DNA of 37,148 nucleotides, taken from assembly GCA_902622575.1 (NCBI GenBank), contig CACNQJ010000011.1, forward strand, positions 1-37,148, written 5' to 3'. Positions 8,075 through 16,826 of this stretch are shown piece by piece. The notes beneath the pieces are model-generated. The model made no database searches. It was given only the letters and a program-made list of their open reading frames with translations, and was not told the origin of the DNA. Positions within the stretch are counted from its first letter, which is position 1. Every line of letters begins with the position of its first letter. The position numbers and the translations under genes were made by a program. Source of the stretch: an uncultured Bacteroidota bacterium. Its GTDB lineage: Bacteria; Bacteroidota; Bacteroidia; Flavobacteriales; Flavobacteriaceae.

Positions 8075-8880
8075 GATTTCCTGAAAGGTCTTTTCAAAAT
8101 CTTTACGATATCATTTTTATCGTCATAATTATCATCAATACCAAATACAATTTTATCTCTATCGAGTTCCTTGTAGGTGCCAAATAGCCTGTCCCAAATT
8201 GAAAAAATATTTCCATAGTTTGAATCAGTGTAAGGCATAAATGAATGGTGATGAACTTTGTGCATATTAGGTGAAACAATGACATATGATAGCAGTTTAT
8301 CAAATCTATCACTAAGTCCTATGTTAGCATGGTTAAATTGCGAGAACGCAACAGATAAGGATTGATACAAGAAAACTATTTCGATTGAGGCCTCAGAGAT
8401 TAATATTGCTATCAGAGTAAAGAAGAACCTTACTACACTTTCAATTGGGTGATGTCTGTTAGCAGTAGTTGTATCAACATGTTTATCAGAGTGGTGAACC
8501 ATATGTATGTTCCAGAGTATTTTTACTTTATGCTGAACATAATGGGCAAAATAGGCTCCGATCAAATCAAGCAACATTAATGTTATCAAAATAGAAACTA
8601 TTGGATAGCTTACAATGTTTAAGAGTGATATGATACCAAAATCTGATGATGAGATAAAATCACAGGTTATAACGATTAAAAATGCTAAAGAAAAATTTAC
8701 AAGAATAGTAGTTAAAGTCAATACTATATTGGTAGAGGCATGTTTAAATTTATTATAATTAAACAGCCTATACGGCAAAAATCCCTCTAAAACCCAAAAA
8801 AACATTAATCCAACAGCTAAAATAGAGCCTCTTTGAGCTGATGTTATTTCAGAAAAAAAACTTATGATATTATCAATCAT
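8071..8880 (-). CDS. Membrane fatty acid hydroxylase / sterol desaturase family protein
   Basis: This 269-residue integral membrane protein has several helices (about 20-35, 50-72, 85-112, 150-180) and the histidine clusters of the di-iron hydroxylase superfamily: HYVQH (113-117), HMVHH (126-130), NRHH near 141-144 and HKVHH (207-211). These ligate two irons for O2-dependent hydroxylation or desaturation of a lipid. Members act on fatty acids, sterols, carotenoids or alkylglycerols, and the substrate cannot be told from sequence; a bacterial sterol pathway is not evident here. The C-terminus has the usual NYGNIFSIWDRLFGTY motif. It is convergent with the DUF3276 gene (stops overlap) and divergent from the thioredoxin-fold gene, the starts being only 32 bp apart. 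Confidence 0.9.
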   Translation of the reverse strand: MIDNIISFFSEITSAQRGSILAVGLMFFWVLEGFLPYRLFNYNKFKHASTNIVLTLTTILVNFSLAFLIVITCDFISSSDFGIISLLNIVSYPIVSILITLMLLDLIGAYFAHYVQHKVKILWNIHMVHHSDKHVDTTTANRHHPIESVVRFFFTLIAILISEASIEIVFLYQSLSVAFSQFNHANIGLSDRFDKLLSYVIVSPNMHKVHHHSFMPYTDSNYGNIFSIWDRLFGTYKELDRDKIVFGIDDNYDDKNDIVKILKRPFRKS

Positions 8881-8897
8881 ACTATAAAATTATAAAT

Positions 8898-8905
8898 TAA
8901 ATTTG
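8898..8905 (+). promoter_or_regulatory. Bacteroidetes-type -7 element of the thioredoxin-fold gene
   Basis: TAAATTTG matches TAnnTTTG and ends 7 bp before the ATG at 8913. Transcription would start at about 8910-8912, so the mRNA would have almost no leader. No -33 TTG is seen at the usual spacing. Confidence 0.55.
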
Positions 8906-8912
8906 TAAGACT

Positions 8913-9464
8913 ATGGCAAGAACACCCTCAAATATGGTTAAATTAGGAACGTTAGCACCTAATTTTGAGTTACTTAATACAACAAATGATGAACTTGTTT
9001 CGTCTGAACAAATATTTAACAAAAATGGTACCATGGTGATGTTTATTTGTAACCATTGTCCATTTGTAATACACGTTTTAGATGAGATTATCTCTATCTC
9101 AAATAAATTTAAGGATGAAATATCCTTTGTTGCAATTTCCAGCAATGATATTGTAAATTACCCTCAAGATTCACCAGATTTAATGAAGAAATTAGCTCTA
9201 GAAAAAAAAATTTCATTTCCGTACCTTTATGATGAAACCCAACAAGTTGCTAAAAAATACGATGCAGCATGCACTCCTGATTTTTTCCTATATGATAAAA
9301 ATCAAAAACTCGTATACAGAGGACAGCTTGATAATTCAAGACCCGGAAATGATATTCCTGTCACTGGATCTGACTTAAGAAATGCCATATCATTATTATT
9401 GAAAGGCGATAAGTTAGACTTCAACCAAAAACCCAGCATTGGATGCAATATTAAATGGAAATAA
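8913..9464 (+). CDS. Thioredoxin-fold / AhpC-TSA-like redox protein
   Basis: The 183-residue protein has a peroxiredoxin-type thioredoxin fold. APNFEL (16-20 region) opens the domain. The active-site strand carries FICNHCPFV, with cysteines at 46 and 49 in a C-x-x-C arrangement. The ACTPDFFLYD segment supplies the cis-proline loop, and GQLDNSRPGND follows. This matches the soluble 'thioredoxin family protein' group of COG0526 often annotated as AhpC/TSA. No signal peptide is seen, so it is probably cytoplasmic. A thiol peroxidase or a disulfide reductase role are both possible; partners are unknown. Its stop TAA directly abuts the recQ stop (TAATTA at 9462-9467). Confidence 0.85.
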   Translation: MARTPSNMVKLGTLAPNFELLNTTNDELVSSEQIFNKNGTMVMFICNHCPFVIHVLDEIISISNKFKDEISFVAISSNDIVNYPQDSPDLMKKLALEKKISFPYLYDETQQVAKKYDAACTPDFFLYDKNQKLVYRGQLDNSRPGNDIPVTGSDLRNAISLLLKGDKLDFNQKPSIGCNIKWK

Positions 9465-11657
9465 TTAAAAAGCTACTTTACAATAAAAGTGTATGCTGTA
9501 AAGTTTTAAGTCATCCTCATCAAATTCTTCTCCAAACTCTTTATTTAATAATGATAAATCATCTTCTTTTGAATCAATGAGAAAATCATAAATTTCATCC
9601 TGAGATTCATCATCGAATATATCATTGATTAAATAAGTTAAATCCAATTTTGTTCCGGAGTATACAATTGTTGAGATTTCGCATAATACCTCTTTATAAG
9701 TTAGCTTTTTTGACTGCGAAATTTCATCAATTGTCAATTTCTTATCTATAGATTGAATTATAAACAACTTTAATCCTGACTTTGATCCAGTGGATTTAAT
9801 AATTAAATCCTCCTCTCTTTCTATATTATTATCATCACAATATTTTGAAATAATTGAAATAAACCTATCTCCAAACTTTTTAGATTTACCCTCTCCAACA
9901 CCTGAAATTGATGATAACTCAGAGAAGTTTATTGGGTATTTGAATGTCATTTCCTCTATTGAGGATTCTTGAAAAATAGCAAAGGGTGGTATACCAAACT
10001 CACCAGATAATTTTAACCTTTCTTGGATTAATATATCGTATAGCACTTTATCAAGTGGATTTTGTTTTTTTGTCAATATGTGATTAGAACTGACCTCATT
10101 ATCAAAGTTTTTGTCAACGGACATGAAATGAGATTCGGGATTCTCTAAAAAATACTTTCCCTTATCAAGTAATTTAATTATTCCATATTCTTCAATTTTT
10201 TTCTCAACTAAACCATTCACCAACATATTCCTTAATATCGATTTCCAGAAAATTTTTTTTAGACTATTTTTTAATTGATCCTTTGATTGTTTGTCAGGGG
10301 AAAATTCTTTTGGAACTTCAAAGTTTTGAGAAATCATAATTTTTGTAAGCTCCTTAATCTTTTTGGTTTGATTGTTTTCAATTATTATTTTGATTGCATC
10401 CAAAATATGATTTTGAACATCAATCTTTCGTTTTGGATTAACTGAGTTGTCATCCATCTTTGCTCCTAGACCATTTGACTCATCAAAAGATTCTCCAAAA
10501 TAGTTTAGTAATATTTTTCTTCTATTTGATGAAGTTTCAGCGTAACATGCTACATCCTCTAGTAGTGCAAGCCCCTTTTCTCTCTCTGACACTGGCTTAG
10601 AGGAGAGAAATTTTTCCAGTTTTTCAATATCATAATATGAATAAAAAGCTAAACAATGGCCTTCACCACCATCTCTTCCTGCACGACCAGTTTCTTGGTA
10701 ATAAGCCTCCAATGATTTGGGAATGTCATAGTGCACTACAAATCTTATATCTGGCTTATCTATTCCCATTCCAAATGCAATAGTGGCAACTATAACATCA
10801 CATCTGTGCATTAAAAAATGCTCCTGATTGGTTGATCTCACCTTGGTTTCTAATCCTGCATGATATGGCAATGCTTTAATGTTATTTAGGTGTAAGAGAT
10901 TTGTGAACTCATCAACTTTTTTTCTTGACAAACAATATACAATACCTGATTTACCTTCATTTTTTTTTATGAATGAAATTATGTCTTTATCAACATTGTC
11001 AGTTTTATGTTTAACCTCGTAAAATAGATTGGGTCTGTTAAATGATGCTTTAAATATTTTCGCTTTATCCAGTTTTAGATTCTTAATAATATCTTCTTGA
11101 ACTTTTGGTGTTGCTGTGGCTGTCAAGGCAACAATCTTCAGATCAGAATCAATTTCTTGAACAGCATCATTAATTTTTCTGTAATCAGGTCTAAAATCAT
11201 GTCCCCATTCAGAAATACAATGTGCTTCATCAACGGCAACAAATGAAATTTTTTGTTTTTTTAAAAAATCAATGTTTTTTTGTTTTGTTAGTGACTCTGG
11301 TGCCATATAAAGTAATTTGGTTGTCCCCGATTGGATTTGACTCTTGACAATATCAACCTCATTTTGAGTTAATGACGAGTTTAAAACATTTGCAACACCA
11401 TCCATATCAAATAAACCTTTGAGCACATCAACTTGATTTTTCATCAATGCGATTAAAGGAGAAATTATAATAGCAGTTCCTTTCGATGCAATTGCAGAGA
11501 GCTGATAGCAAAGAGACTTTCCACCACCAGTAGGCATTATCACTACAGTATTGTTATTTTCTAAAATTGAGTTTATTATTTCATGTTGGTTTTCACGAAA
11601 CTGAGAATAACCAAAATGTTTATTTAACAGTGGTATTAGATTATGTTTTAAATTCAT
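9465..11657 (-). CDS. recQ: ATP-dependent DNA helicase RecQ
   Basis: The 730-residue SF2 helicase unwinds DNA 3'-5' in recombination and fork repair. Seen: Walker A MPTGGGKS (41-48), DEAH box VAVDEAHC (140-147) followed by the aromatic-rich loop WGHDFRPDYR (151-160), ALTATAT (177-183), and motifs V-VI FGMGIDKPD and QETGRAGRDG (295-330). The RQC region follows, but the four zinc cysteines are replaced: the first two fall in ETSSNRRKILLNYFGE and the last two in SNGLGAKMDDN. A winged helix, an HRDC domain (about 533-610, with SGVGEGK) and a C-terminal HTH-like segment (about 625-700) complete it. I recall similar cysteine loss in other flavobacterial RecQ proteins, so it is probably lineage-typical. 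Starts at an ATG; no clear -7 element was seen upstream. Confidence 0.96.
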   Translation of the reverse strand: MNLKHNLIPLLNKHFGYSQFRENQHEIINSILENNNTVVIMPTGGGKSLCYQLSAIASKGTAIIISPLIALMKNQVDVLKGLFDMDGVANVLNSSLTQNEVDIVKSQIQSGTTKLLYMAPESLTKQKNIDFLKKQKISFVAVDEAHCISEWGHDFRPDYRKINDAVQEIDSDLKIVALTATATPKVQEDIIKNLKLDKAKIFKASFNRPNLFYEVKHKTDNVDKDIISFIKKNEGKSGIVYCLSRKKVDEFTNLLHLNNIKALPYHAGLETKVRSTNQEHFLMHRCDVIVATIAFGMGIDKPDIRFVVHYDIPKSLEAYYQETGRAGRDGGEGHCLAFYSYYDIEKLEKFLSSKPVSEREKGLALLEDVACYAETSSNRRKILLNYFGESFDESNGLGAKMDDNSVNPKRKIDVQNHILDAIKIIIENNQTKKIKELTKIMISQNFEVPKEFSPDKQSKDQLKNSLKKIFWKSILRNMLVNGLVEKKIEEYGIIKLLDKGKYFLENPESHFMSVDKNFDNEVSSNHILTKKQNPLDKVLYDILIQERLKLSGEFGIPPFAIFQESSIEEMTFKYPINFSELSSISGVGEGKSKKFGDRFISIISKYCDDNNIEREEDLIIKSTGSKSGLKLFIIQSIDKKLTIDEISQSKKLTYKEVLCEISTIVYSGTKLDLTYLINDIFDDESQDEIYDFLIDSKEDDLSLLNKEFGEEFDEDDLKLYSIHFYCKVAF

Positions 11658-11676
11658 TCCATAATTGGAATTAAGG

Positions 11677-11684
11677 TATATTTG
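11677..11684 (+). promoter_or_regulatory. Candidate -7 element for the kdsD-tatC-lptB operon
   Basis: TATATTTG matches TAnnTTTG. Transcription would begin near 11689, leaving a leader of about 56 nt before the TTG start of kdsD, longer than at other promoters here. No -33 TTG at the right distance was found. Confidence 0.45.
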
Positions 11685-11745
11685 TACATAACTATTTAAA
11701 TATAAGTTTAATTTTTTATCAATTCTTAATATAAATTAATAAGTT

Positions 11746-12705
11746 TTGAACATTAATAAATCAATTGAAATTAGCAAACAAGTTATTGATATTCAGATAG
11801 ATGCAATAAATAAATTAAAAGAGTTTATTAACTCGGATTTTGAAAAAATAATTGCGCAATTGTCCAAAATTAAAGGAAGGATTATCGTTACTGGAATTGG
11901 CAAAAGCGCTATAATTGGAATGAAAATTTCATCAACTCTGAACTCAACAGGTTCACCATCAATTTTCATGCATGGTTCAGATGCTCTACATGGTGACCTT
12001 GGTACAATTACAAAAAATGATACATTAATTTATATTTCTAAAAGTGGTAATAACTCTGATACAATCGAATTAATAAACAATTTAAATAAAAGAAAAATTG
12101 ACGTTATTGCAATAACAGCAAATGAAAGCTCATATTTAGCGAAGAATTCGAAGTATACAATTTATACCCCTATAGAAAAAGAAGCATGTCCTAATAACTT
12201 AGCACCCACTACCAGTAGTGTTATACAGCTGCTAGTTGGTGATATTATTGCAATTTGCCTAATGACTATGAAAAATTTTGATGAAAAATCTTTCGCCAAT
12301 TTTCATCCTGCTGGTTCTTTGGGAAAAAAACTTACAACTACAACAGAAGATTTGATAAATACTGAAATAAAACCGTCTGTAGAAATTAACTCAAAATTTA
12401 TTGATGCTGTAAATGAAATATCCAGTAAAATGTTAGGTGCCACCGCTGTCCTAAAAAATGAAAAAATAGTTGGTATAATAACAGACGGTGATGTAAGAAG
12501 GATTTTAGAAAAGAATGATGATCCGCTCAATATAATCTTAAGCGAAATCATTTTAAAACCACCAAAAACTGTTAAACACTCTATGCTGGCAGTTGATGCT
12601 CTTCAGATTATGAATGATAATAAAATTACAAATTTGATTGTAACAAAAAATAATAAATATTTAGGGATGCTGCATATTCATGATATTATAAATGCTGGTT
12701 TATGA
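11746..12705 (+). CDS. kdsD: Arabinose-5-phosphate isomerase (KdsD/KpsF type)
   Basis: The 319-residue enzyme interconverts ribulose-5-phosphate and arabinose-5-phosphate, the first step to Kdo for lipopolysaccharide. An N-terminal SIS domain (about 35-180) shows VTGIGKSAIIGMK, FMHGSDALHGDLG, YISKSGNNSDT and the family hallmark NNLAPTTSS, then FHPAGSLGKKL. Two CBS domains fill about 200-319 (GIITDGDVRR, DALQIMNDNKITNLIV). The start is a TTG at 11746: a TAA lies just upstream in frame and the first internal Met is near residue 59, too late. It opens an operon with tatC, overlapping it by 4 nt (ATGA), and lptB, so a role in outer-membrane LPS supply fits the context. Confidence 0.93.
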   Translation: MNINKSIEISKQVIDIQIDAINKLKEFINSDFEKIIAQLSKIKGRIIVTGIGKSAIIGMKISSTLNSTGSPSIFMHGSDALHGDLGTITKNDTLIYISKSGNNSDTIELINNLNKRKIDVIAITANESSYLAKNSKYTIYTPIEKEACPNNLAPTTSSVIQLLVGDIIAICLMTMKNFDEKSFANFHPAGSLGKKLTTTTEDLINTEIKPSVEINSKFIDAVNEISSKMLGATAVLKNEKIVGIITDGDVRRILEKNDDPLNIILSEIILKPPKTVKHSMLAVDALQIMNDNKITNLIVTKNNKYLGMLHIHDIINAGL

Positions 12706-13511
12706 GTAATACAAAATTAAATCCCGATGAAATGTCTTTTCTAGACCATCTTGAGGATTTAAGATGGCACATTCTAAGATCAGTTGTTGCCATACTCATT
12801 GTTGGTTTAGGTGCTTTTATTTTCAAGGATTTTATTTTTGATAATATAATTTTTGGACCAAAAGATGTGAATTTCCCAACCTATAGAATACTTTGTAATA
12901 TTTCTAATTTAATTGGGTTAGATGATAGCTTTTGTATTAATGAAATGCCTTTTAGAATTCAAAGTAGGACTGTTTCTGGACAATTTTCAGCTCACATATG
13001 GACCTCAATAGCTGCTGGTTTTGTAATTGCCTTCCCATATGTACTCTATCAATTCTGGAGTTTTATAAGTCCTGGTTTGTATCAAAATGAAAAAAAATAT
13101 GCTAGAGGTTTCATATTTATTTCAAGTCTGCTGTTTTTTATTGGCGTCTTATTTGGTTATTACGTAATTTGCCCACTATCTGTTAATTTCTTGGGAAATT
13201 ACTCAGTTAGCAGTGAGGTATTCAATGACTTTGACTTGAACAGCTACATTGGTTTGGTTCGTGCCTCAGTTTTAGCATCAGGATTAATTTTTGAACTACC
13301 AATAATAATTTATTTTCTGACGAAAATAGGTCTTGTAAACCCAGAGATTTTGATTAAATATAGAAAGTTTGCACTAGTGGGTGTTCTAATTTTAGCAGCA
13401 GTGATTACTCCGCCAGATATTGCAAGCCAGGTCATTGTAGCAATACCAATTGTAATTTTATATCAAATAAGCATATATATCTCAGGAATTGTAATAAAAA
13501 GTAATAAATGA
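12702..13511 (+). CDS. tatC: Sec-independent protein translocase TatC
   Basis: The 269-residue product has the six-helix TatC fold that binds twin-arginine signal peptides in the inner membrane. Seen: the N-terminal signature [17 protein letters not shown] (11-27), a long first periplasmic loop, [26 protein letters not shown], with the second cytoplasmic loop carrying the PGL motif, and [16 protein letters not shown] with its conserved glutamate in helix 4. The first periplasmic loop (about 50-105) is longer than in E. coli TatC and holds two cysteines; I believe the expansion is usual in Bacteroidetes. tatA is not in the window. Start and stop overlap kdsD and lptB by 4 nt each, which suggests translational coupling. 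Confidence 0.95.
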   Translation: MSNTKLNPDEMSFLDHLEDLRWHILRSVVAILIVGLGAFIFKDFIFDNIIFGPKDVNFPTYRILCNISNLIGLDDSFCINEMPFRIQSRTVSGQFSAHIWTSIAAGFVIAFPYVLYQFWSFISPGLYQNEKKYARGFIFISSLLFFIGVLFGYYVICPLSVNFLGNYSVSSEVFNDFDLNSYIGLVRASVLASGLIFELPIIIYFLTKIGLVNPEILIKYRKFALVGVLILAAVITPPDIASQVIVAIPIVILYQISIYISGIVIKSNK

Positions 13512-14242
13512 AATTACAAGCAATTAAAATAGAAAAATCATATAAATCTAGAAAAGTAGTTGATGGTGTGGACTTAGAATTAAATCAAGGTGAAATTGTT
13601 GGTCTACTTGGTCCTAACGGAGCAGGTAAAACAACTTGTTTTTATATGATTGTTGGATTGATAAAATCCAATGCTGGTAAAATTTTAATTAATAATATTG
13701 ATATTTCTGATGAACCTATGTATAAGAGAGCAATTAATGGCATAGGTTATTTGGCTCAAGAAGCTTCAGTTTTTAGAAAATTAACTGTCGAAGACAATAT
13801 TAAGGCAGTTCTAGAATTAGGAGAATTATCCGAAAAGGAACAAAATGATAAGTTGGAAGCCCTTATTAATGAATTTAGTCTTGAAAAAGTAAGAAGAAAT
13901 AGAGGTGATTTACTTTCAGGTGGTGAAAGACGAAGAACTGAAATAGCTAGGGCACTAGCAACTGATCCAAAATTTTTATTACTTGATGAGCCATTCGCTG
14001 GTGTTGACCCAATTGCAGTTGAGGAAATCCAAAAAATAATTTCTCATTTAAAAACTAAAAATATCGGTGTTTTAATAACAGATCATAATGTTCAAGAAAC
14101 TTTAGCAATCACTGATCGTACATATTTAATGTTTGAGGGTAAAATTTTAAAAAGTGGTAAGCCAGAACTACTTGCAAAAGATGAAATGGTAAGAAAACTA
14201 TACTTAGGTAAAAATTTTATTTTTAGAAAAAAGAAAATTTGA
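13508..14242 (+). CDS. lptB: LPS export ABC transporter ATPase LptB
   Basis: The 244-residue ATPase powers LptFG extraction of lipopolysaccharide from the inner membrane. Seen: Walker A GPNGAGKT (35-42), Q-loop LAQEASVF (82-89), signature LLSGGERRR (135-143), Walker [16 protein letters not shown] (156-170, catalytic Glu161) and H-loop His193. The run [14 protein letters not shown] and the EPFAGVDP motif are typical of LptB rather than of other ATPases such as LivF. It overlaps tatC by 4 nt and the small downstream gene by 4 nt. lptFG are elsewhere. Together with kdsD (Kdo precursor) it makes this an envelope operon. Confidence 0.95.
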   Translation: MKLQAIKIEKSYKSRKVVDGVDLELNQGEIVGLLGPNGAGKTTCFYMIVGLIKSNAGKILINNIDISDEPMYKRAINGIGYLAQEASVFRKLTVEDNIKAVLELGELSEKEQNDKLEALINEFSLEKVRRNRGDLLSGGERRRTEIARALATDPKFLLLDEPFAGVDPIAVEEIQKIISHLKTKNIGVLITDHNVQETLAITDRTYLMFEGKILKSGKPELLAKDEMVRKLYLGKNFIFRKKKI

Positions 14243-14454
14243 GTTCAAAATATATATGTTTTTTTTCGGGCTCTTTTATTGAGGCTAATTTCATAGAATC
14301 AAAACTTTCAGAAAATAATATTAAATATATATTAAGGGATGATCAGAAATCTGCTAATCTAGCAGGATTCGGAATACCAAACTTCCTCAACTCTTGTAAA
14401 ATCTTCATAAAAAAAAAGGATGTAGAAATAGCTAAAAAGCTTTGTAAGCATTAA
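14239..14454 (+). CDS. Small DUF2007-like protein
   Basis: A 71-residue product with [20 protein letters not shown], then an [14 protein letters not shown] segment and a C-terminal [11 protein letters not shown]. This resembles the DUF2007 (putative signal-transducing) domain, which typically has a ferredoxin-like alpha-beta arrangement that covers 'which residue to protect' loops; function is unknown. The start is a TTG overlapping the lptB stop (TTGA); no ATG is in frame near the beginning. Its 3' end overlaps pssA on the other strand by 23 bp. Probably translated by coupling to lptB. Family assignment is from memory of pattern only. Confidence 0.65.
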   Translation: MSSKYICFFSGSFIEANFIESKLSENNIKYILRDDQKSANLAGFGIPNFLNSCKIFIKKKDVEIAKKLCKH

Positions 14455-15139
14455 ATAAAAGAGAAGAAAGTACATAAATGATTATTGTTGCACTAACTAG
14501 ATTTAATAAACTTACCTCATAAATAACAAAACAAACAAATGCTAAAGACGATAAAATTAATAATGTTATATAAAAAAAGTTTTTATTTTTTTTATTAAAG
14601 TCTTTTTTAAATGATTCAAACTTGATGTTGGATACAAGTAAAAAACATGATACAATTACCACAAACACAAATAAAAGTGGTTGAAAGTCAATTGATAAAA
14701 AGGGTAATCCCATAAAAAAGAGTCCATTCGCCGGCGTTGGCAATCCCAAAAAATATGATTTAGCTGGAAGTGTGTTAAATCTCGCCAAACGAACCATTGA
14801 AAAGGGAATAATTAGAAAAGAAAAAAATGGTAATAATTCATATTCAGTTGACATGTTTTGAAAAAAATCATAAACTAAAAATGAAGGAGCTAATGAAAAT
14901 GTGATTAAATCCGAAAGAGAATCCAATTGAATACCAATCTTAGATCGTGCATTTAATATTTTGGCAATGTAACCATCTAAAAAATCTAAAATAGCCCCAA
15001 TTAAAACCAGGACCAAAGCTATTTCATAGTTGGTTCCTATTTTTGTTAATCTATCACCAAATATTAATATGATAGCAATGCAACCACAAATTCCGTTTAG
15101 AAGAGTTAGAAAGTTTGGAAGTATTTTGATTAATTTCAA
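14432..15139 (-). CDS. pssA: CDP-diacylglycerol--serine O-phosphatidyltransferase
   Basis: The 235-residue membrane enzyme makes phosphatidylserine, the precursor of phosphatidylethanolamine. It has several helices and the CDP-alcohol phosphatidyltransferase motif at 55-77: D55-G56-x2-A59-K60-x8-G69-x3-D73-x3-D77. The usual residue after the conserved Ala is Arg; here it is Lys60. The opening LPNFLTLLNGICGCIA and the DSLSDLITF string are PssA-like. The only possible start is a TTG at 15139, as an in-frame TAA lies two codons upstream. A TAAATTTG -7 element lies on the same strand at 15164-15171, inside the divergent lnt gene. Its 3' end overlaps the DUF2007-like gene. PgsA is the alternative but the length and N-terminus fit PssA. 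Confidence 0.88.
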   Translation of the reverse strand: MKLIKILPNFLTLLNGICGCIAIILIFGDRLTKIGTNYEIALVLVLIGAILDFLDGYIAKILNARSKIGIQLDSLSDLITFSLAPSFLVYDFFQNMSTEYELLPFFSFLIIPFSMVRLARFNTLPAKSYFLGLPTPANGLFFMGLPFLSIDFQPLLFVFVVIVSCFLLVSNIKFESFKKDFNKKNKNFFYITLLILSSLAFVCFVIYEVSLLNLVSATIIIYVLSSLLFNAYKAF

Positions 15140-15159
15140 TTGTTAGCTTAAGTTTATAC

Positions 15160-16746
15160 TTGACAAATTTAGTTATTAATAGATTGAAATTTTCAAAATC
15201 TCTACTTTTAAGTGTTTTTTCAGGTATTTTGCTAGGGCTATCATGGCCAACATATGGAATTTCATCCTTAATATTTATTTCTTTTATACCATTATTATAC
15301 CTAATTAATGTTTATCACAAAAGATTTTCTTTTCAACTATTCTTTTTAATCTATTTAACATTCATAATATGGAACTCAATATCAACCAGTTGGTTGTATT
15401 ATGCATCTTTTGAAGGGATGTTGTTTGCAATTGTTGTTAACTCACTGTTGATGACATTTATTTTTAGTATTTATAAAATTATTTCCTTAAAAATAAATGA
15501 AAAGTTGAGTTTCATTTTTTTAATTAGCTTATGGATATCGTTCGAAAAGTTTCATCTTAACTGGGATTTTTCATGGCCTTGGTTGAACCTTGGCAATGTG
15601 TTTTCTGAAAAAATTGATTGGATCCAATGGTATGAGTTTACAGGCGTTTTTGGTGGAACTTTGTGGATTTTAATAATCAACATACTTCTCTTCAAACTTT
15701 TGATATTTTTTTTAAACAAAAACAAATTAAAAAAACAATTCATATATATTTTAACAGCTTTAATTATTCCAATAATAATATCAAAATTTATATTCCATCA
15801 AACGAATCTAAGTGGTGAGTTAGGTAAAATTTTCATTATGCAACCTAATATTGATCCTTATGACGAAAAGTACAAAAGAAGTAATCTTGATAATTATAAT
15901 TATTTAGTAAATAAACTTGAAAAAAACGAAGTTAAAAATTCAACGATAATTTTACCTGAAACATATTTTTCTGATGCAATTCAGCGAGACAGTTATAATC
16001 TCAATAATTTAACAGAAAGACTGATCGATCTAAAAGAGAGGTTTAATTCAGAAATTCTTACAGGAATTGAATTGTTTGATATTATAACTGATTCATCTCA
16101 AATTAAAGATTATTCCAATGACCTTAAAGACGGTAGATGGTTGAATTTATTTAATAGCGCAGTCTTTATATCTAGCAAAATTCAATATTATAATAAATCT
16201 AAGCTAGTCGTTGGTATTGAAAAAATGCCTTACAAAAACTTAATTGAACCCATTTTAGGTAAAATATTACTTGATTTTGGTGGTTTAACTTATTCCAGAG
16301 GATTTGATGATCAAAGAAAGAATTTTGAATCAATCATAGGTTTTAATGTTTCACCAATAATTTGTTATGAATCTATTTATGGTGAATATGTGACTGAATA
16401 CACCAGAAAAGGGTCCAATCTACTAGCAATAATTACAAATGACGGTTGGTGGGATGTTAGTCAAGGACACAAGCAACATCTCTCATATTCAAAATTAAGA
16501 GCAATTGAAAATAGAAGAAATATTGTCAGAAGTGCCAATACAGGTGTTTCAGCTGTAATTAATTATAAGGGAGAAATTACCAAATCAATTCCTTATGGAC
16601 AAGAGGGTGTTATAGATGCTGAGGTGGCTTTAATAAATAAAATTACCTTTTATGTTAAATATGGAGATTATATATTTAGAATTTCGCTTTTTTTCCTCAT
16701 AATTATATCCGTTCATTACATAGCTACTATCCTAAGAATTAAATAA
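15160..16746 (+). CDS. lnt: Apolipoprotein N-acyltransferase
   Basis: The 528-residue inner-membrane enzyme adds the third acyl chain to the N-terminal cysteine of lipoproteins. About six to eight helices fill 1-215, with the conserved WPW motif (139-141) in the loop FSWPWLNLGN. The nitrilase-like domain (about 222-490) carries the catalytic triad: Glu267 in ILPETYF, Lys near 346 in YNKSKLV, and Cys402 in PIICYESIYGE. It continues NDGWWDVSQGHKQHLSYSKLRAIE and RSANTGVSAVI, all Lnt hallmarks. The start is a TTG at 15160; no in-frame Met occurs for about 85 codons. A TAAGTTTA (TAnnTTTA) at 15149-15156 could drive a nearly leaderless mRNA. pssA is divergent, with starts 20 bp apart. Confidence 0.93.
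   Translation: MTNLVINRLKFSKSLLLSVFSGILLGLSWPTYGISSLIFISFIPLLYLINVYHKRFSFQLFFLIYLTFIIWNSISTSWLYYASFEGMLFAIVVNSLLMTFIFSIYKIISLKINEKLSFIFLISLWISFEKFHLNWDFSWPWLNLGNVFSEKIDWIQWYEFTGVFGGTLWILIINILLFKLLIFFLNKNKLKKQFIYILTALIIPIIISKFIFHQTNLSGELGKIFIMQPNIDPYDEKYKRSNLDNYNYLVNKLEKNEVKNSTIILPETYFSDAIQRDSYNLNNLTERLIDLKERFNSEILTGIELFDIITDSSQIKDYSNDLKDGRWLNLFNSAVFISSKIQYYNKSKLVVGIEKMPYKNLIEPILGKILLDFGGLTYSRGFDDQRKNFESIIGFNVSPIICYESIYGEYVTEYTRKGSNLLAIITNDGWWDVSQGHKQHLSYSKLRAIENRRNIVRSANTGVSAVINYKGEITKSIPYGQEGVIDAEVALINKITFYVKYGDYIFRISLFFLIIISVHYIATILRIK
15164..15171 (-). promoter_or_regulatory. Bacteroidetes-type promoter of pssA, within the start of lnt
   Basis: On the minus strand this reads TAAATTTG, a full TAnnTTTG match. 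A TTTTG lies 22 nt upstream (TTG at 15196-15194). Transcription would start near 15159, about 20 nt before the pssA TTG. The element covers codons 2-4 of lnt. Confidence 0.6.
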
Positions 16747-16780
16747 TTATAAATTGTTTATTATTTTTTTTTTTAAAAGC

Positions 16781-16810
16781 TTGTGGAAGTAAATTATTAA
16801 TTTATTTTTG
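16781..16810 (+). promoter_or_regulatory. Strong Bacteroidetes-type promoter of the DUF2795 gene
   Basis: TTG at 16781-16783, a 19-nt spacer, then TATTTTTG (TAnnTTTG) at 16803-16810. This is the best two-part match in the window. Transcription would start near 16815, about 12 nt before the ATG at 16827. Confidence 0.7.
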
Positions 16811-16826
16811 CACAAAAACTAGAAAA

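Noticed and set aside
15155-15162. TATACTTG as the lnt promoter -7 element
   Set aside because: It ends on the lnt start codon, so transcription would begin inside the gene, and it has a mismatch; TAAGTTTA at 15149-15156 is the better candidate.
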